Virus record (IMG/VR): IMGVR_UViG_3300034190_000777
Location: 1-32,169 of that record
Origin: a virus
Strand: one strand, 5' to 3'
DNA length: 32,169 nucleotides
Each line of letters starts with the position of its first letter. Within the stretch, counting starts at the first letter, position 1. The notes under the pieces were generated by a model. It was not told the DNA's origin, searched no databases, and worked only from the letters and a program-made list of their open reading frames with translations. A program made the position numbers and the translations under genes. Below are positions 7,570 through 13,300 of the stretch, piece by piece.

Positions 7570-7842
7570 TTAATTGTTATCTTCTAACGCCTCTCGTGCC
7601 CTAGAGTCTTTAAAGTCTTTCTCTAACGCTCTTTGTAAGTGATAGTCCATGAAATCGTGCAAAGCCTCAATAGTCTCCATGTCGTCGCTATCGGGCGTAA
7701 ACATGTTCACCTTTTCCAAATAGTTTGCGTTCGTTACTATGTCCCGCAATAGAATATAAAATTGCTCTTTGTTCTCTCTATCGCTTGGTTCTGGTGTTAA
7801 GTGTTCGTCGCCGTGTAGCCAACTATGATCTCTACTTTGCAT
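7570..7842 (-). CDS. 90-aa acidic hypothetical protein
   Basis: The frame is open from an ATG at 7866, but the ATG at 7840-7842 has GGAG nine bases upstream and cuts the overlap with the preceding gene from 35 to 11 bases, so I prefer it. The product begins MQSRDHSWLHGDEHL, is rich in Asp/Glu and mostly helical in appearance, with no recognisable motif. Below it lies a 94-base A/T-rich gap with no clear promoter. Confidence 0.55.
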   Translation of the reverse strand: MQSRDHSWLHGDEHLTPEPSDRENKEQFYILLRDIVTNANYLEKVNMFTPDSDDMETIEALHDFMDYHLQRALEKDFKDSRAREALEDNN

Positions 7843-8134
7843 GATAATATTCTCCAAAGGGTTCACGTATAAGGTTTAGAATGTTTATTAAATCTTCGTC
7901 CGCAATATCGCAATAGGCACTGATAGTCTCAATTTTAATTCCGCAATCGTCAAAGATTTCACACACTCCAGTAAATATCATCAGCCCATCATCACCGTCA
8001 GTGTAAACAATCTGCACTTCGTCCTCTGACCGGTTAATGATGAAGTCGGACCGCATATCCTGCGCCCACTTGAGCAAATCCTTTTCGTTCTTGCCTGTTA
8101 TTCTTATAGCTTCTCTATAGTCTGGATCTGTCAT
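7832..8134 (-). CDS. 100-aa hypothetical protein
   Basis: The product begins MTDPDYREAIRITGKNEKDL and is acidic (VQIVYTDGDDGLMIF, CEIFDDCGIKIE), with alternating hydrophobic residues suggestive of a small alpha/beta fold. No family is recognised. The ATG is preceded on the coding strand by a purine run GAGAGAGAGAG, an unusual but plausible ribosome-binding sequence. It is the first clear gene below the terminator at 8454-8482, so it must be served by a promoter in 8135-8450 or by readthrough. Confidence 0.6.
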   Translation of the reverse strand: MTDPDYREAIRITGKNEKDLLKWAQDMRSDFIINRSEDEVQIVYTDGDDGLMIFTGVCEIFDDCGIKIETISAYCDIADEDLINILNLIREPFGEYYHAK

Positions 8135-8156
8135 TGTGCTCTCTCTCTCTAATGGT

Positions 8157-8240
8157 TTAAAAATGTAATACTATCATCTTGTCAATGACGGACGCAATAG
8201 TCTTTTGAAAATAATTGTTCTCTCTCTCTGCGGTACTCAT
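8157..8240 (-). CDS. possible 27-aa microprotein with a strong ribosome site
   Basis: ATG at 8238-8240 is preceded five bases away by AAGGGGGAG, the strongest Shine-Dalgarno sequence in this part of the window. It opens a 27-codon frame (MSTAERENNYFQKTIAS...) ending in TAA at 8157-8159. It overlaps in another frame the 49-aa candidate at 8182-8331, so at most one is likely to be the main product. No homologue is known to me. Confidence 0.35.
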   Translation of the reverse strand: MSTAERENNYFQKTIASVIDKMIVLHF

Positions 8241-8331
8241 AGGGACTCCCCCTTGTAACTCTCTCGCGCGCTAGTGCCTCTATTACGGGAAACAGGTCCC
8301 AAGCGCATAAATTACCAGAATACACGGGCAT
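8182..8331 (-). CDS. possible 49-aa small protein
   Basis: ATG at 8329-8331 opens a frame of 49 codons ending in TGA at 8182-8184. The product begins MPVYSGNLCAWDLFPVIEAL and has a charged helical middle (ARERVTRGSPYEYRREREQL). Its composition looks like a protein, but the ribosome site is weak and it shares bases with the 27-aa candidate. I list it as a possibility only. Confidence 0.3.
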   Translation of the reverse strand: MPVYSGNLCAWDLFPVIEALARERVTRGSPYEYRREREQLFSKDYCVRH

Positions 8332-8434
8332 GGTTAACCAATAGGGCCAAACAAGCTCCAGGATGGCCGTCTAAGCGCGTTTATAGCCAATTGTGACCCA
8401 GGGTATAGGGTAGGTTTAAACAGGCTTAAATCGT

Positions 8435-8445
8435 ATTATATTATA
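8435..8445 (-). promoter_or_regulatory. possible -10 promoter region below the terminator
   Basis: Read on the minus strand the stretch is TATAATATAAT, two overlapping perfect -10 hexamers, lying just past the terminator hairpin and preceded by TGC. No -35 hexamer stands 16-18 bases upstream. It could restart transcription for 8134 and the genes below, but A/T-rich sequence gives such matches by chance. Confidence 0.3.
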
Positions 8446-8453
8446 TAGCAGGC

Positions 8454-8482
8454 AAAAAAATACCCTAGCATTTAACTAGGGC
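8454..8482 (-). terminator. Rho-independent terminator after the methyltransferase-like gene
   Basis: On the minus strand GCCCTAG, a 7-base loop and CTAGGG form a stem of six base pairs, followed after TA by seven T residues (A-run 8454-8460 on the plus strand). It begins about 25 bases below the stop of the gene at 8507 and should end the leftward unit 10496-8507. Confidence 0.75.
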
Positions 8483-8506
8483 AAAAGGGGGATTACTACA
8501 GGGGAA

Positions 8507-9091
8507 TTACTTAGACCATTGCGCCGCCATTGCATCAGCTATGCCTTGGAAGGTCTCGCTTCTGATTTTCCAGCGGTCGGCGCTAGGTGGTAACATGTGG
8601 ATACGCTGCGCTTCCTTCTTTGGCAATGTGCGCCATAGTGCTTCAACGTCATCGGTGGCGGTTAACGGTGGCAGGTTATGTAGCCATAAACCTGTCTTTT
8701 TACTTTCAGCATGGCCGAACTGGTAAGGTTGCACGTATTGCGTGGGCTTTATAGGTAACACGCCAACAGGGTTCTCAAATGCTACCTTCGGTGCGTGCTT
8801 CTTTGCGTGCTCAAATAGCGATAGCGTCCATTCTATCGCCTTTATGCGCTCGTTATTCTTTGGCATGCCTGAGCCGTACCAACGATTGCCAGAGACGGCC
8901 AGCGCTGTGCAGGGTGGATGCATAATGATTAAATCCCAACCTTCAGCGATAACAGGCCAGCAATCACCCGCGTAATGGTTTGGGCTATCATCATCGGCGG
9001 GTAACAGGTCGCAGCTATAGGCAGCATGCCCCAGCTTTCTAAATGCTTCTCTGACCTTGCCGCTGTACTCGCATGCAACTAATACTCTCAT
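8507..9091 (-). CDS. short DNA cytosine-methyltransferase-like protein
   Basis: The 194-aa product has a Rossmann-type start (MRVLVACEYSGKVREAF, AdoMet-binding motif I), acidic CDLLPADDD, a PPCT motif at 59-62 in the place of the PCQ catalytic loop of C5-methyltransferases, FENP at 105-108 in the place of the ENV motif, and a C-terminal SETFQGIADAMAAQW helix as in motif X. C5-methyltransferases transfer a methyl group from AdoMet to cytosine through the loop cysteine (here C61). It is about half the usual length and has no evident target-recognition domain, so it could need a partner or have another substrate. This short form is common in phages. It is coupled to the upstream gene by ATGA. 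Confidence 0.75.
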   Translation of the reverse strand: MRVLVACEYSGKVREAFRKLGHAAYSCDLLPADDDSPNHYAGDCWPVIAEGWDLIIMHPPCTALAVSGNRWYGSGMPKNNERIKAIEWTLSLFEHAKKHAPKVAFENPVGVLPIKPTQYVQPYQFGHAESKKTGLWLHNLPPLTATDDVEALWRTLPKKEAQRIHMLPPSADRWKIRSETFQGIADAMAAQWSK

Positions 9092-9306
9092 TTTGTAGCC
9101 CTCTCAATAGCAGGATAGTCTCGGCGCAATCGCGCCCACTCTGTCAGAGCAATGGGTCGTCTATGGTTTAACGTGCGCCCCGTGCTTATAACTCTATGCG
9201 CTTGTTCCTCTGTTAGGCCGTAGTATTCAGCAAAACGCGGCACTGTCAGGAAATTATTAACCCAGTCGATGTATAGATCTTCTATTTTTTGCCTGTTAGT
9301 TTTCAT
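9088..9306 (-). CDS. 72-aa hypothetical protein, possible DNA binding
   Basis: The product begins MKTNRQKIEDLYIDWVNNF and contains TVPRFAEYYGLTEEQAHRVI at about residues 21-40, a pattern compatible with a helix-turn-helix. A basic stretch (RRPIALTEWARLRRDY) follows. It sits four bases below the Gp88-like gene and overlaps the methyltransferase-like gene by four bases (ATGA). I recognise no named family. Confidence 0.6.
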   Translation of the reverse strand: MKTNRQKIEDLYIDWVNNFLTVPRFAEYYGLTEEQAHRVISTGRTLNHRRPIALTEWARLRRDYPAIERATK

Positions 9307-9309
9307 TAC

Positions 9310-10149
9310 TTAGCCTCCTATGGCTATAATATCGTTAAACTGTTTTAGATTGCTATGGGTGACAAAAAAACTATCTACTAAACTATTATCTATTGTCCGT
9401 TGTGCTTTATTGCTACCCTTGCGAGTTAAAGCGCCTATGACTTTCCCGTCTAAGTGGCGTAAATCCGTCTTATCAAAGTTTGCTAGATTATCGGGTATCG
9501 TCAAACTATCGCTTGCAATAAGCTTTGTATTAAACGCCATTGCTATGCGGTGACCTGCTTTGACTGCTTTGAGTAAAGCCGCGCGGCTTTGTTTGCTGTA
9601 CATACTACCCGAAAACGTTAAATCATAGTTTGCTAGCGTATTTTTACGCACTCTGCTTAATTCTTTGCTGTAATCATAGAATTGACTAGCTGGTCGCGCT
9701 TTGTAAATATCGCTAAAATCCAGATCACTAGTACCGTTTAAGCGGAACAATGCGGGCATACCCGTCTTAACTGCTTTGCGCTCTGCTTTATCTATTTCAG
9801 ATAGTACCTGCGCCTTGAAGTAATCGGGACGCAATAGCATTAATATAGTGCGCTTTGTGGCGGCATTCTGGCCTGTAGTCATGCCCAATTGACCACTATC
9901 AATTAAACACGGTTCTTTGCATCCTGCTTTATCGGCAAACGAACATAACGTATTGACTGCTATTTTATCGGCAGGCTGTAGGTAAATAACGTAGCTATCA
10001 TATTTTGCCGCGCCTTTTTCTAGCTTGGTACTGCTACCGAAAAATGTCATGGGTTTATTGAGATAATCAACATGATCTAGCGCCCATTGTTTGGCTTTTT
10101 TATTAATTAAATCGCTTACTGTAATTTGGTACTTGGTTATAGGTATCAT
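9310..10149 (-). CDS. Gp88-like phage protein (cysteine-containing, function unknown)
   Basis: The 279-aa product has a cysteine group C69-x7-C77-x3-C81 (TLCSFADKAGCKEPCL), then GMTTGQNAATKRT, LFRLNGTSDLDF at about 134-145 and YDYSKELSRV. The order (cysteine cluster, R-x-NG-x-SD, aromatic-x-x-S, then a strand before a conserved lysine-rich part) resembles the mycobacteriophage Gp88-type family, which appears widely in phages and has no established activity. The cysteines might hold a metal or iron-sulfur cluster; that is inference. It lies in the first leftward unit between a membrane microprotein and small DNA-binding candidates. Confidence 0.6.
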   Translation of the reverse strand: MIPITKYQITVSDLINKKAKQWALDHVDYLNKPMTFFGSSTKLEKGAAKYDSYVIYLQPADKIAVNTLCSFADKAGCKEPCLIDSGQLGMTTGQNAATKRTILMLLRPDYFKAQVLSEIDKAERKAVKTGMPALFRLNGTSDLDFSDIYKARPASQFYDYSKELSRVRKNTLANYDLTFSGSMYSKQSRAALLKAVKAGHRIAMAFNTKLIASDSLTIPDNLANFDKTDLRHLDGKVIGALTRKGSNKAQRTIDNSLVDSFFVTHSNLKQFNDIIAIGG

Positions 10150-10153
10150 TTTA

Positions 10154-10300
10154 TTAGTTCCCGTATCTGATTAATATAATTTGGTAATTGATGGCGAATA
10201 TTGAAACCACCACTGTCGCCAGTATGACAAAGCCTAACACGTTCGCGATTAGTGTATCGCGTTTTTGTTTGCGTAGTTTGCGCTTATATGCTGAATTCAT
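10154..10300 (-). CDS. 48-aa single-pass membrane microprotein
   Basis: A 48-codon frame starts at ATG 10298-10300. The N-terminus is strongly basic (MNSAYKRKLRKQKRD), followed by one hydrophobic segment of about 22 residues (residues 18-40: IANVLGFVILATVVVSIFAI and onward) and a short tail ending RYGN. By the positive-inside rule the N-terminus should face the cytoplasm. It stands four bases above the Gp88-like gene and below the first gene of the unit, so expression would be early. Possible roles include superinfection exclusion or membrane anchoring, but nothing in the sequence decides between them. Confidence 0.6.
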   Translation of the reverse strand: MNSAYKRKLRKQKRDTLIANVLGFVILATVVVSIFAINYQIILIRYGN

Positions 10301-10304
10301 TATA

Positions 10305-10496
10305 TTATCCCTCTATTATTTTAGGTAAATCGCTCAGGTATACAGCTCTCATTCTAGCTTGCTCAGACCAATGCATCGTATTCCCGTAACGCTCTTTGCG
10401 TCTGATCATCTGGCTACGATATACAGCCGCGTCATGGTCTAGAATGCCTAGCTGTACAGCGTGGTCTATCAGTGCCTGTGCCTGTGTGATTGTCAT
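10305..10496 (-). CDS. 63-aa hypothetical protein, first gene of the leftward unit
   Basis: The product begins MTITQAQALIDHAVQLGIL and carries a basic middle (YRSQMIRRKERYG), followed by a short helix-like tail. It is the first gene after the promoter at 10531-10558, with a leader of about 28 bases, so it should be expressed at once on infection. First genes of this kind often act against the host, but no motif here identifies a role. Confidence 0.55.
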   Translation of the reverse strand: MTITQAQALIDHAVQLGILDHDAAVYRSQMIRRKERYGNTMHWSEQARMRAVYLSDLPKIIEG

Positions 10497-10530
10497 TGTC
10501 TATATATCCGTTGTTTGTTTATATGGTTCT

Positions 10531-10558
10531 ATTATAGGGCGCTAGCACATAGAGTCAA
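10531..10558 (-). promoter_or_regulatory. leftward sigma70-type early promoter
   Basis: On the minus strand TTGACT (10558-10553) and a perfect TATAAT (10536-10531) are separated by 16 bases. Transcription would begin near 10524, about 28 bases before the first ATG (10496). No other good promoter lies between here and the first gene. Confidence 0.8.
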
Positions 10559-10672
10559 CGCCCTGGGCTATTCGTTATAGTTATAGCGTCCATTCATTAG
10601 ATTGATGTAGTACATTCTATTATGCGCGCACGCGCGAGTAACATACCAGTAGATATGTAGTCAACTATTAGT

Positions 10673-10698
10673 GTGACTCGATTGGCTATGTTGGTCAC
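10673..10698 (+). repeat. 26-bp element, copy 1 (divergent)
   Basis: It begins GTGAC and ends GTCAC, with CGATTGGCTATGTTG as inner part. The terminal five bases form an inverted repeat. It differs from copies 2 and 3 mainly in the middle (TGTTG in place of TCCTG) and stands 85 bases before copy 2, start to start. Confidence 0.85.
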
Positions 10699-10757
10699 GG
10701 TGTAGGTCGTGACAGTACCCTATAGCATACTCCCCCATTAACTGTACAGGATCTAGT

Positions 10758-10783
10758 GTGACCGCATCAGCTATCCTGGTCAC
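10758..10783 (+). repeat. 26-bp element, copy 2
   Basis: It begins GTGAC and ends GTCAC, with inner GCATCAGCTATCCTG. It directly abuts copy 3, creating the palindrome GTCACGTGAC at the joint. Confidence 0.9.
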
Positions 10784-10809
10784 GTGACTGCATTGACTAT
10801 CCTGGTCAC
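10784..10809 (+). repeat. 26-bp element, copy 3
   Basis: It begins GTGAC and ends GTCAC, with inner GCATTGACTATCCTG. It matches copy 2 at all but four positions. The head-to-tail arrangement without spacer gives an exact 26-base period, about 2.5 helical turns. Confidence 0.9.
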
Positions 10810-10845
10810 CGATGAGGCTTGACAGACCGAGGTGGGTGTGCTGAC

Positions 10846-10866
10846 GGGGACGGGGGAGGGCTGGGG
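10846..10866 (+). other. G-quadruplex-type G-run block
   Basis: The plus strand reads GGGG-AC-GGGGG-A-GGG-CT-GGGG: four runs of three to five guanines with loops of two, one and two bases, the classical intramolecular G-quadruplex pattern. It is embedded in a further G-rich stretch (10831-10875), quite unlike the A/T-leaning sequence on both sides, and starts 36 bases after the last 26-bp element. Confidence 0.85.
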
Positions 10867-11094
10867 CAGCGTGGGACTGTTACGGTACCCTACCAGATAC
10901 TAAAAAAGAGCAAAATAGACTATAAAAAACAAGGTAGTAATAGCTAACAGCTATATAGGCTATGTTGTTGATTATAAAGGAATAAAAAAGCCACTGCGGA
11001 GACGCTGTTACTGCTGAGAATCCGCCAAAGAAGGAACAGGGTAGGTGTTAACAAGCAAAGCAGTGTCTTAGTTAACAAATATAACAAATAAAGC

Positions 11095-11123
11095 TTGACT
11101 TCTGCTTAAAAATATGCTATAAT
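11095..11123 (+). promoter_or_regulatory. rightward sigma70-type promoter for the late block
   Basis: TTGACT (11095-11100), a 17-base spacer and perfect TATAAT (11118-11123) with TG one base before the -10 (extended -10). The 17 bases CAAATAAAGCTTGACTT (11085-11101) recur exactly at the promoter at 15901-15929. The untranslated leader to the small terminase start is about 170 bases, long for a simple leader, and contains no clear small gene or terminator. Confidence 0.88.
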
Positions 11124-11298
11124 AGCTATATAGTTCATTGATAAGCTTTAATGCTTTAGAGTTAGAAAGATTGAAAAGAGGTATTAAGTATCAAATAATG
11201 ATTATCACTTAGCCTTAAATGTCTTTCTTGCTTTAAAGTCTTTCTTATTGGAAAAGAGCTATAAAGACTATATAGAGAATCTCAATAGAGGCAATTCT

Positions 11299-11676
11299 GT
11301 GGCTGATAAGAAGATAGGTAGACCTAAGAAGTCTACAGTGGCAAGTGTTACCAAGGGTAAGCGCAAAGCATTAGGCAGACCCAAGGGCGATGCAGCTACT
11401 ATTAACGAATATAAAGCAAGGATGTTAGCATCTCCTAAGAGTAGGAAAGTGTTAGACAGTATTCTTAGTGCAGCGTTAGACGACGACCACAAGAATCAAG
11501 CAGCAGCATGGAAGCTCTGTATGGATAGATTGTTACCTGTTAGCTATTTCGAGAAGGATAAGGTTAACGGTGGCAAGAGTGCCATCAATATCTCTATTAC
11601 AGGTGTTGGAGGCGAGACCACTGTTATAAGCGGTGGCGAAGAAGAACCCATTGAAGGGGATTATACTGATGTATAA
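11299..11676 (+). CDS. small terminase subunit
   Basis: The frame is open from a TTG at 11248, but GTG at 11299-11301 has AGAGG seven bases upstream and gives a product that begins MADKKIGRPKKS, so I prefer it (125 aa). Two AT-hook-like patches (GRPKK, GRPKG) fit DNA binding, the middle is helical (DDDHKNQAAAWKLCMDRLLP, typical of podovirus TerS-like proteins), and the tail is acidic (GGEEEPIEGDY). TerS recognises the packaging site on phage DNA and hands it to TerL. Its place just before the large terminase supports the call. It overlaps the M15 peptidase gene by eight bases. Confidence 0.72.
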   Translation: MADKKIGRPKKSTVASVTKGKRKALGRPKGDAATINEYKARMLASPKSRKVLDSILSAALDDDHKNQAAAWKLCMDRLLPVSYFEKDKVNGGKSAINISITGVGGETTVISGGEEEPIEGDYTDV

Positions 11677-12043
11677 CATTAACAACGATTTAGATTACTT
11701 CACTAGAGAAGAGTTTGCTTGTCAGTACACTGGCGAGAACGAGATCAGTGATGTATTACTCCTGAAGTTAGATTTGTTACGTGCTAGGTGTGCATTCCCT
11801 TTCGTTATCACAAGTGGTTATAGATCAGAAGACCACCCCATCGAAAGAAAGAAGGAGAAAGCAGGAACTCATGCCCAAGGAATTGCAGCGGACATTAAAG
11901 TTAGTAACGGAACACAAAGGTACACGGTTGTTGAAGAGGCCATTAAGATGGGCTTTACGGGAATTGGAGTTGCTAACGGTTTTGTGCATGTTGACATCCG
12001 CAGTCTTGACGGTAACGAGTCTCCTGTAATGTGGTGCTACTAG
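11669..12043 (+). CDS. M15-family peptidase, probable endolysin
   Basis: The start at ATG 11669 has GAAGGGGA eight bases upstream, better supported than an in-frame upstream start at 11633 that lies inside the TerS gene. The 124-aa product has the zinc ligands of M15 (D-Ala-D-Ala carboxypeptidase/endopeptidase) enzymes: H68 and D75 in THAQGIAADI, and H107 with D109 in FVHVD, preceded by ITSGYRSEDHP. It should cut peptide bridges of the cell wall and, with the holins at 22398-23021, bring about lysis. There is no signal peptide, so release would depend on a holin. A lysis enzyme lying inside the terminase pair is unusual compared with T7, but seen in marine podoviruses. Confidence 0.85.
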   Translation: MYNINNDLDYFTREEFACQYTGENEISDVLLLKLDLLRARCAFPFVITSGYRSEDHPIERKKEKAGTHAQGIAADIKVSNGTQRYTVVEEAIKMGFTGIGVANGFVHVDIRSLDGNESPVMWCY

Positions 12044-12044
12044 C

Positions 12045-13298
12045 TTGGCTGATTTAAAGGTTGAGTTACTTCCTTGGCAGCAAACAGTATACAATGACCC
12101 TACACGCTTTAAAGTTGTAGCTGCTGGTAGACGTACAGGTAAGTCTCGTCTAGCTGGTTGGGCGTTAATACTTGCTTGTCTAAATGCTAAGAAAGGTCAG
12201 GTGTTCTACGTTGCCCCTACACAGGGTCAGGCTAGGGACATTATGTGGCAGATGCTGCTGGAGCTAGGACATAGTGTTATAGCCTCTAGCCATGTCAACA
12301 ACCTACAGATTAAGTTTATAAACGGTGCTTTGTTAACCCTAAAGGGTGCAGACAGACCAGAGACTATGCGAGGTGTTAGCCTCAAGTTCTTGGTTATGGA
12401 CGAATACGCCGATATGAAGCCAGAGGTGTGGGAGCAGATATTACGTCCAGCTCTTGCGGATCAGAAGGGTGATGCGATGTTTATTGGTACGCCAATGGGT
12501 CGTAACCACTTCTACGACCTGTACCAGTACGCTAGCGTATCGAAGGATGATACGTTTGTTGGTTACCACTTTACTAGCTTCGACAACCCACTGCTAGACC
12601 CTGATGAGATCAGAGCTGCTGAGAAGTCTATGTCAGCCTTTAGTTTCCGTCAAGAGTTCATGGCATCCTTTGAGGCTCACGGTAGTGAACTATTTAAAGA
12701 AGAAGATGTTAAATTTAGCGAAAAAGAGCCAGAAGATGGTTATTTCTACATTGCTGTCGATTTGGCAGGTTTTGCAGACGTACAGAAAGTCACTACCAAG
12801 ACTAAGCGTCTTGACCAAACAGCTATATCTGTTGTTAAAGCGGGTGTTGAAGGCTGGTGGGTTGCTGATATCATACATGGGCGATGGGGCGTTGAAGAGA
12901 CCGCACGAAAGATCTTCGGAGCGGTAGACAAGTATAAACCTGCTGCTGTCGGTATTGAGAAGGGTGCGTTAAAGAATGCTGTACACCCATATCTAAACGA
13001 TCAGATGAAGAAAAACCAACGCTTTTTTAGAGTAGAAGAGCTTACTCACGGTAACAAGAAGAAAGTAGATAGAATTGTGTGGGCTTTGCAAGGACGCTTT
13101 GAACACGGCAACATCAGTTTAAATAAAGGCAAGTGGAATAGTCAGTTTCTTGACGAATTGTTTCAGTTCCCTAATCCATTAGTCCACGATGACTTGATAG
13201 ACTCACTAGCATACATAGACCAGTTAGCTAAGGTTGCTTATGCTTTTGACTATGAAGAAGATGACTACGAATTCCTAGACAAATACGCAGGCTACTAA
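12045..13298 (+). CDS. large terminase subunit (ATPase-nuclease)
   Basis: The 417-aa product has Walker A GRRTGKS at 29-34 (preceded by KVVAA), Walker B FLVMDE at 115-120, the coupling GTP motif at 148-150, and a RuvC/RNase H-type nuclease with D239 in IAVDLAG and D382/D383 in HDDLIDSLAY. It drives DNA into the prohead and cuts concatemers. The only sensible start is TTG at 12045, one base after the peptidase stop. It has no strong ribosome site, so coupled translation is likely. All hallmark residues are present, and the length is within the usual range. Confidence 0.94.
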   Translation: MADLKVELLPWQQTVYNDPTRFKVVAAGRRTGKSRLAGWALILACLNAKKGQVFYVAPTQGQARDIMWQMLLELGHSVIASSHVNNLQIKFINGALLTLKGADRPETMRGVSLKFLVMDEYADMKPEVWEQILRPALADQKGDAMFIGTPMGRNHFYDLYQYASVSKDDTFVGYHFTSFDNPLLDPDEIRAAEKSMSAFSFRQEFMASFEAHGSELFKEEDVKFSEKEPEDGYFYIAVDLAGFADVQKVTTKTKRLDQTAISVVKAGVEGWWVADIIHGRWGVEETARKIFGAVDKYKPAAVGIEKGALKNAVHPYLNDQMKKNQRFFRVEELTHGNKKKVDRIVWALQGRFEHGNISLNKGKWNSQFLDELFQFPNPLVHDDLIDSLAYIDQLAKVAYAFDYEEDDYEFLDKYAGY

Positions 13299-13300
13299 CT

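Larger units (their letters stand above)
8135..8506. other. intergenic stretch between two leftward transcription units
   Basis: About 370 bases without a confident gene. It holds a terminator (8454-8482), an A/T-rich double TATAAT on the minus strand (8435-8445), two CTCTCTCTCT tracts (near 8142-8150 and 8219-8229) and two overlapping possible small minus-strand genes. A lone perfect TTGACA on the minus strand (8180-8185) has no good -10 element at the proper distance. Confidence 0.7.
10559..11094. other. non-coding divergent control region
   Basis: More than 500 bases between the leftward and rightward promoters show no credible gene on either strand. They hold an alternating purine/pyrimidine tract (10623-10636, GCGCGCACGCGCG-type), three copies of a 26-bp element (10673-10698, 10758-10783, 10784-10809) and a G-run block (10846-10866), followed by A/T-rich sequence up to the rightward promoter. 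This is the natural place for a switch region or a replication origin; neither is proved by sequence. Confidence 0.7.

Noticed and set aside
8180-8185. Perfect minus-strand TTGACA before the genes at 8134
   Set aside because: The best hexamer at 17 bases is TTTTAA (three matches), so promoter function is doubtful.
10673-10809. CRISPR array
   Set aside because: Only three copies, two of them without any spacer, and no cas genes. The inverted ends point to protein-binding sites.
10673-10809. T7-type phage RNA polymerase promoters
   Set aside because: The 26-bp elements lack the T7-type conserved core and initiation G run, have inverted ends, and no phage RNA polymerase gene is visible.
10819-10824. 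Perfect TTGACA as a plus-strand promoter
   Set aside because: The region 16-18 bases downstream is G-rich and has no -10 box.
10987-11029. GCGGA...TCCGC inverted repeat before the rightward promoter as a terminator
   Set aside because: Five pairs with a loop of about 20 bases and no T run on either strand.
11248-11298. TTG at 11248 as the small terminase start
   Set aside because: GTG at 11299 has a good AGAGG site and gives a product start (ADKKIGRPKK) more like related proteins; the 17 extra residues have no ribosome site before them.
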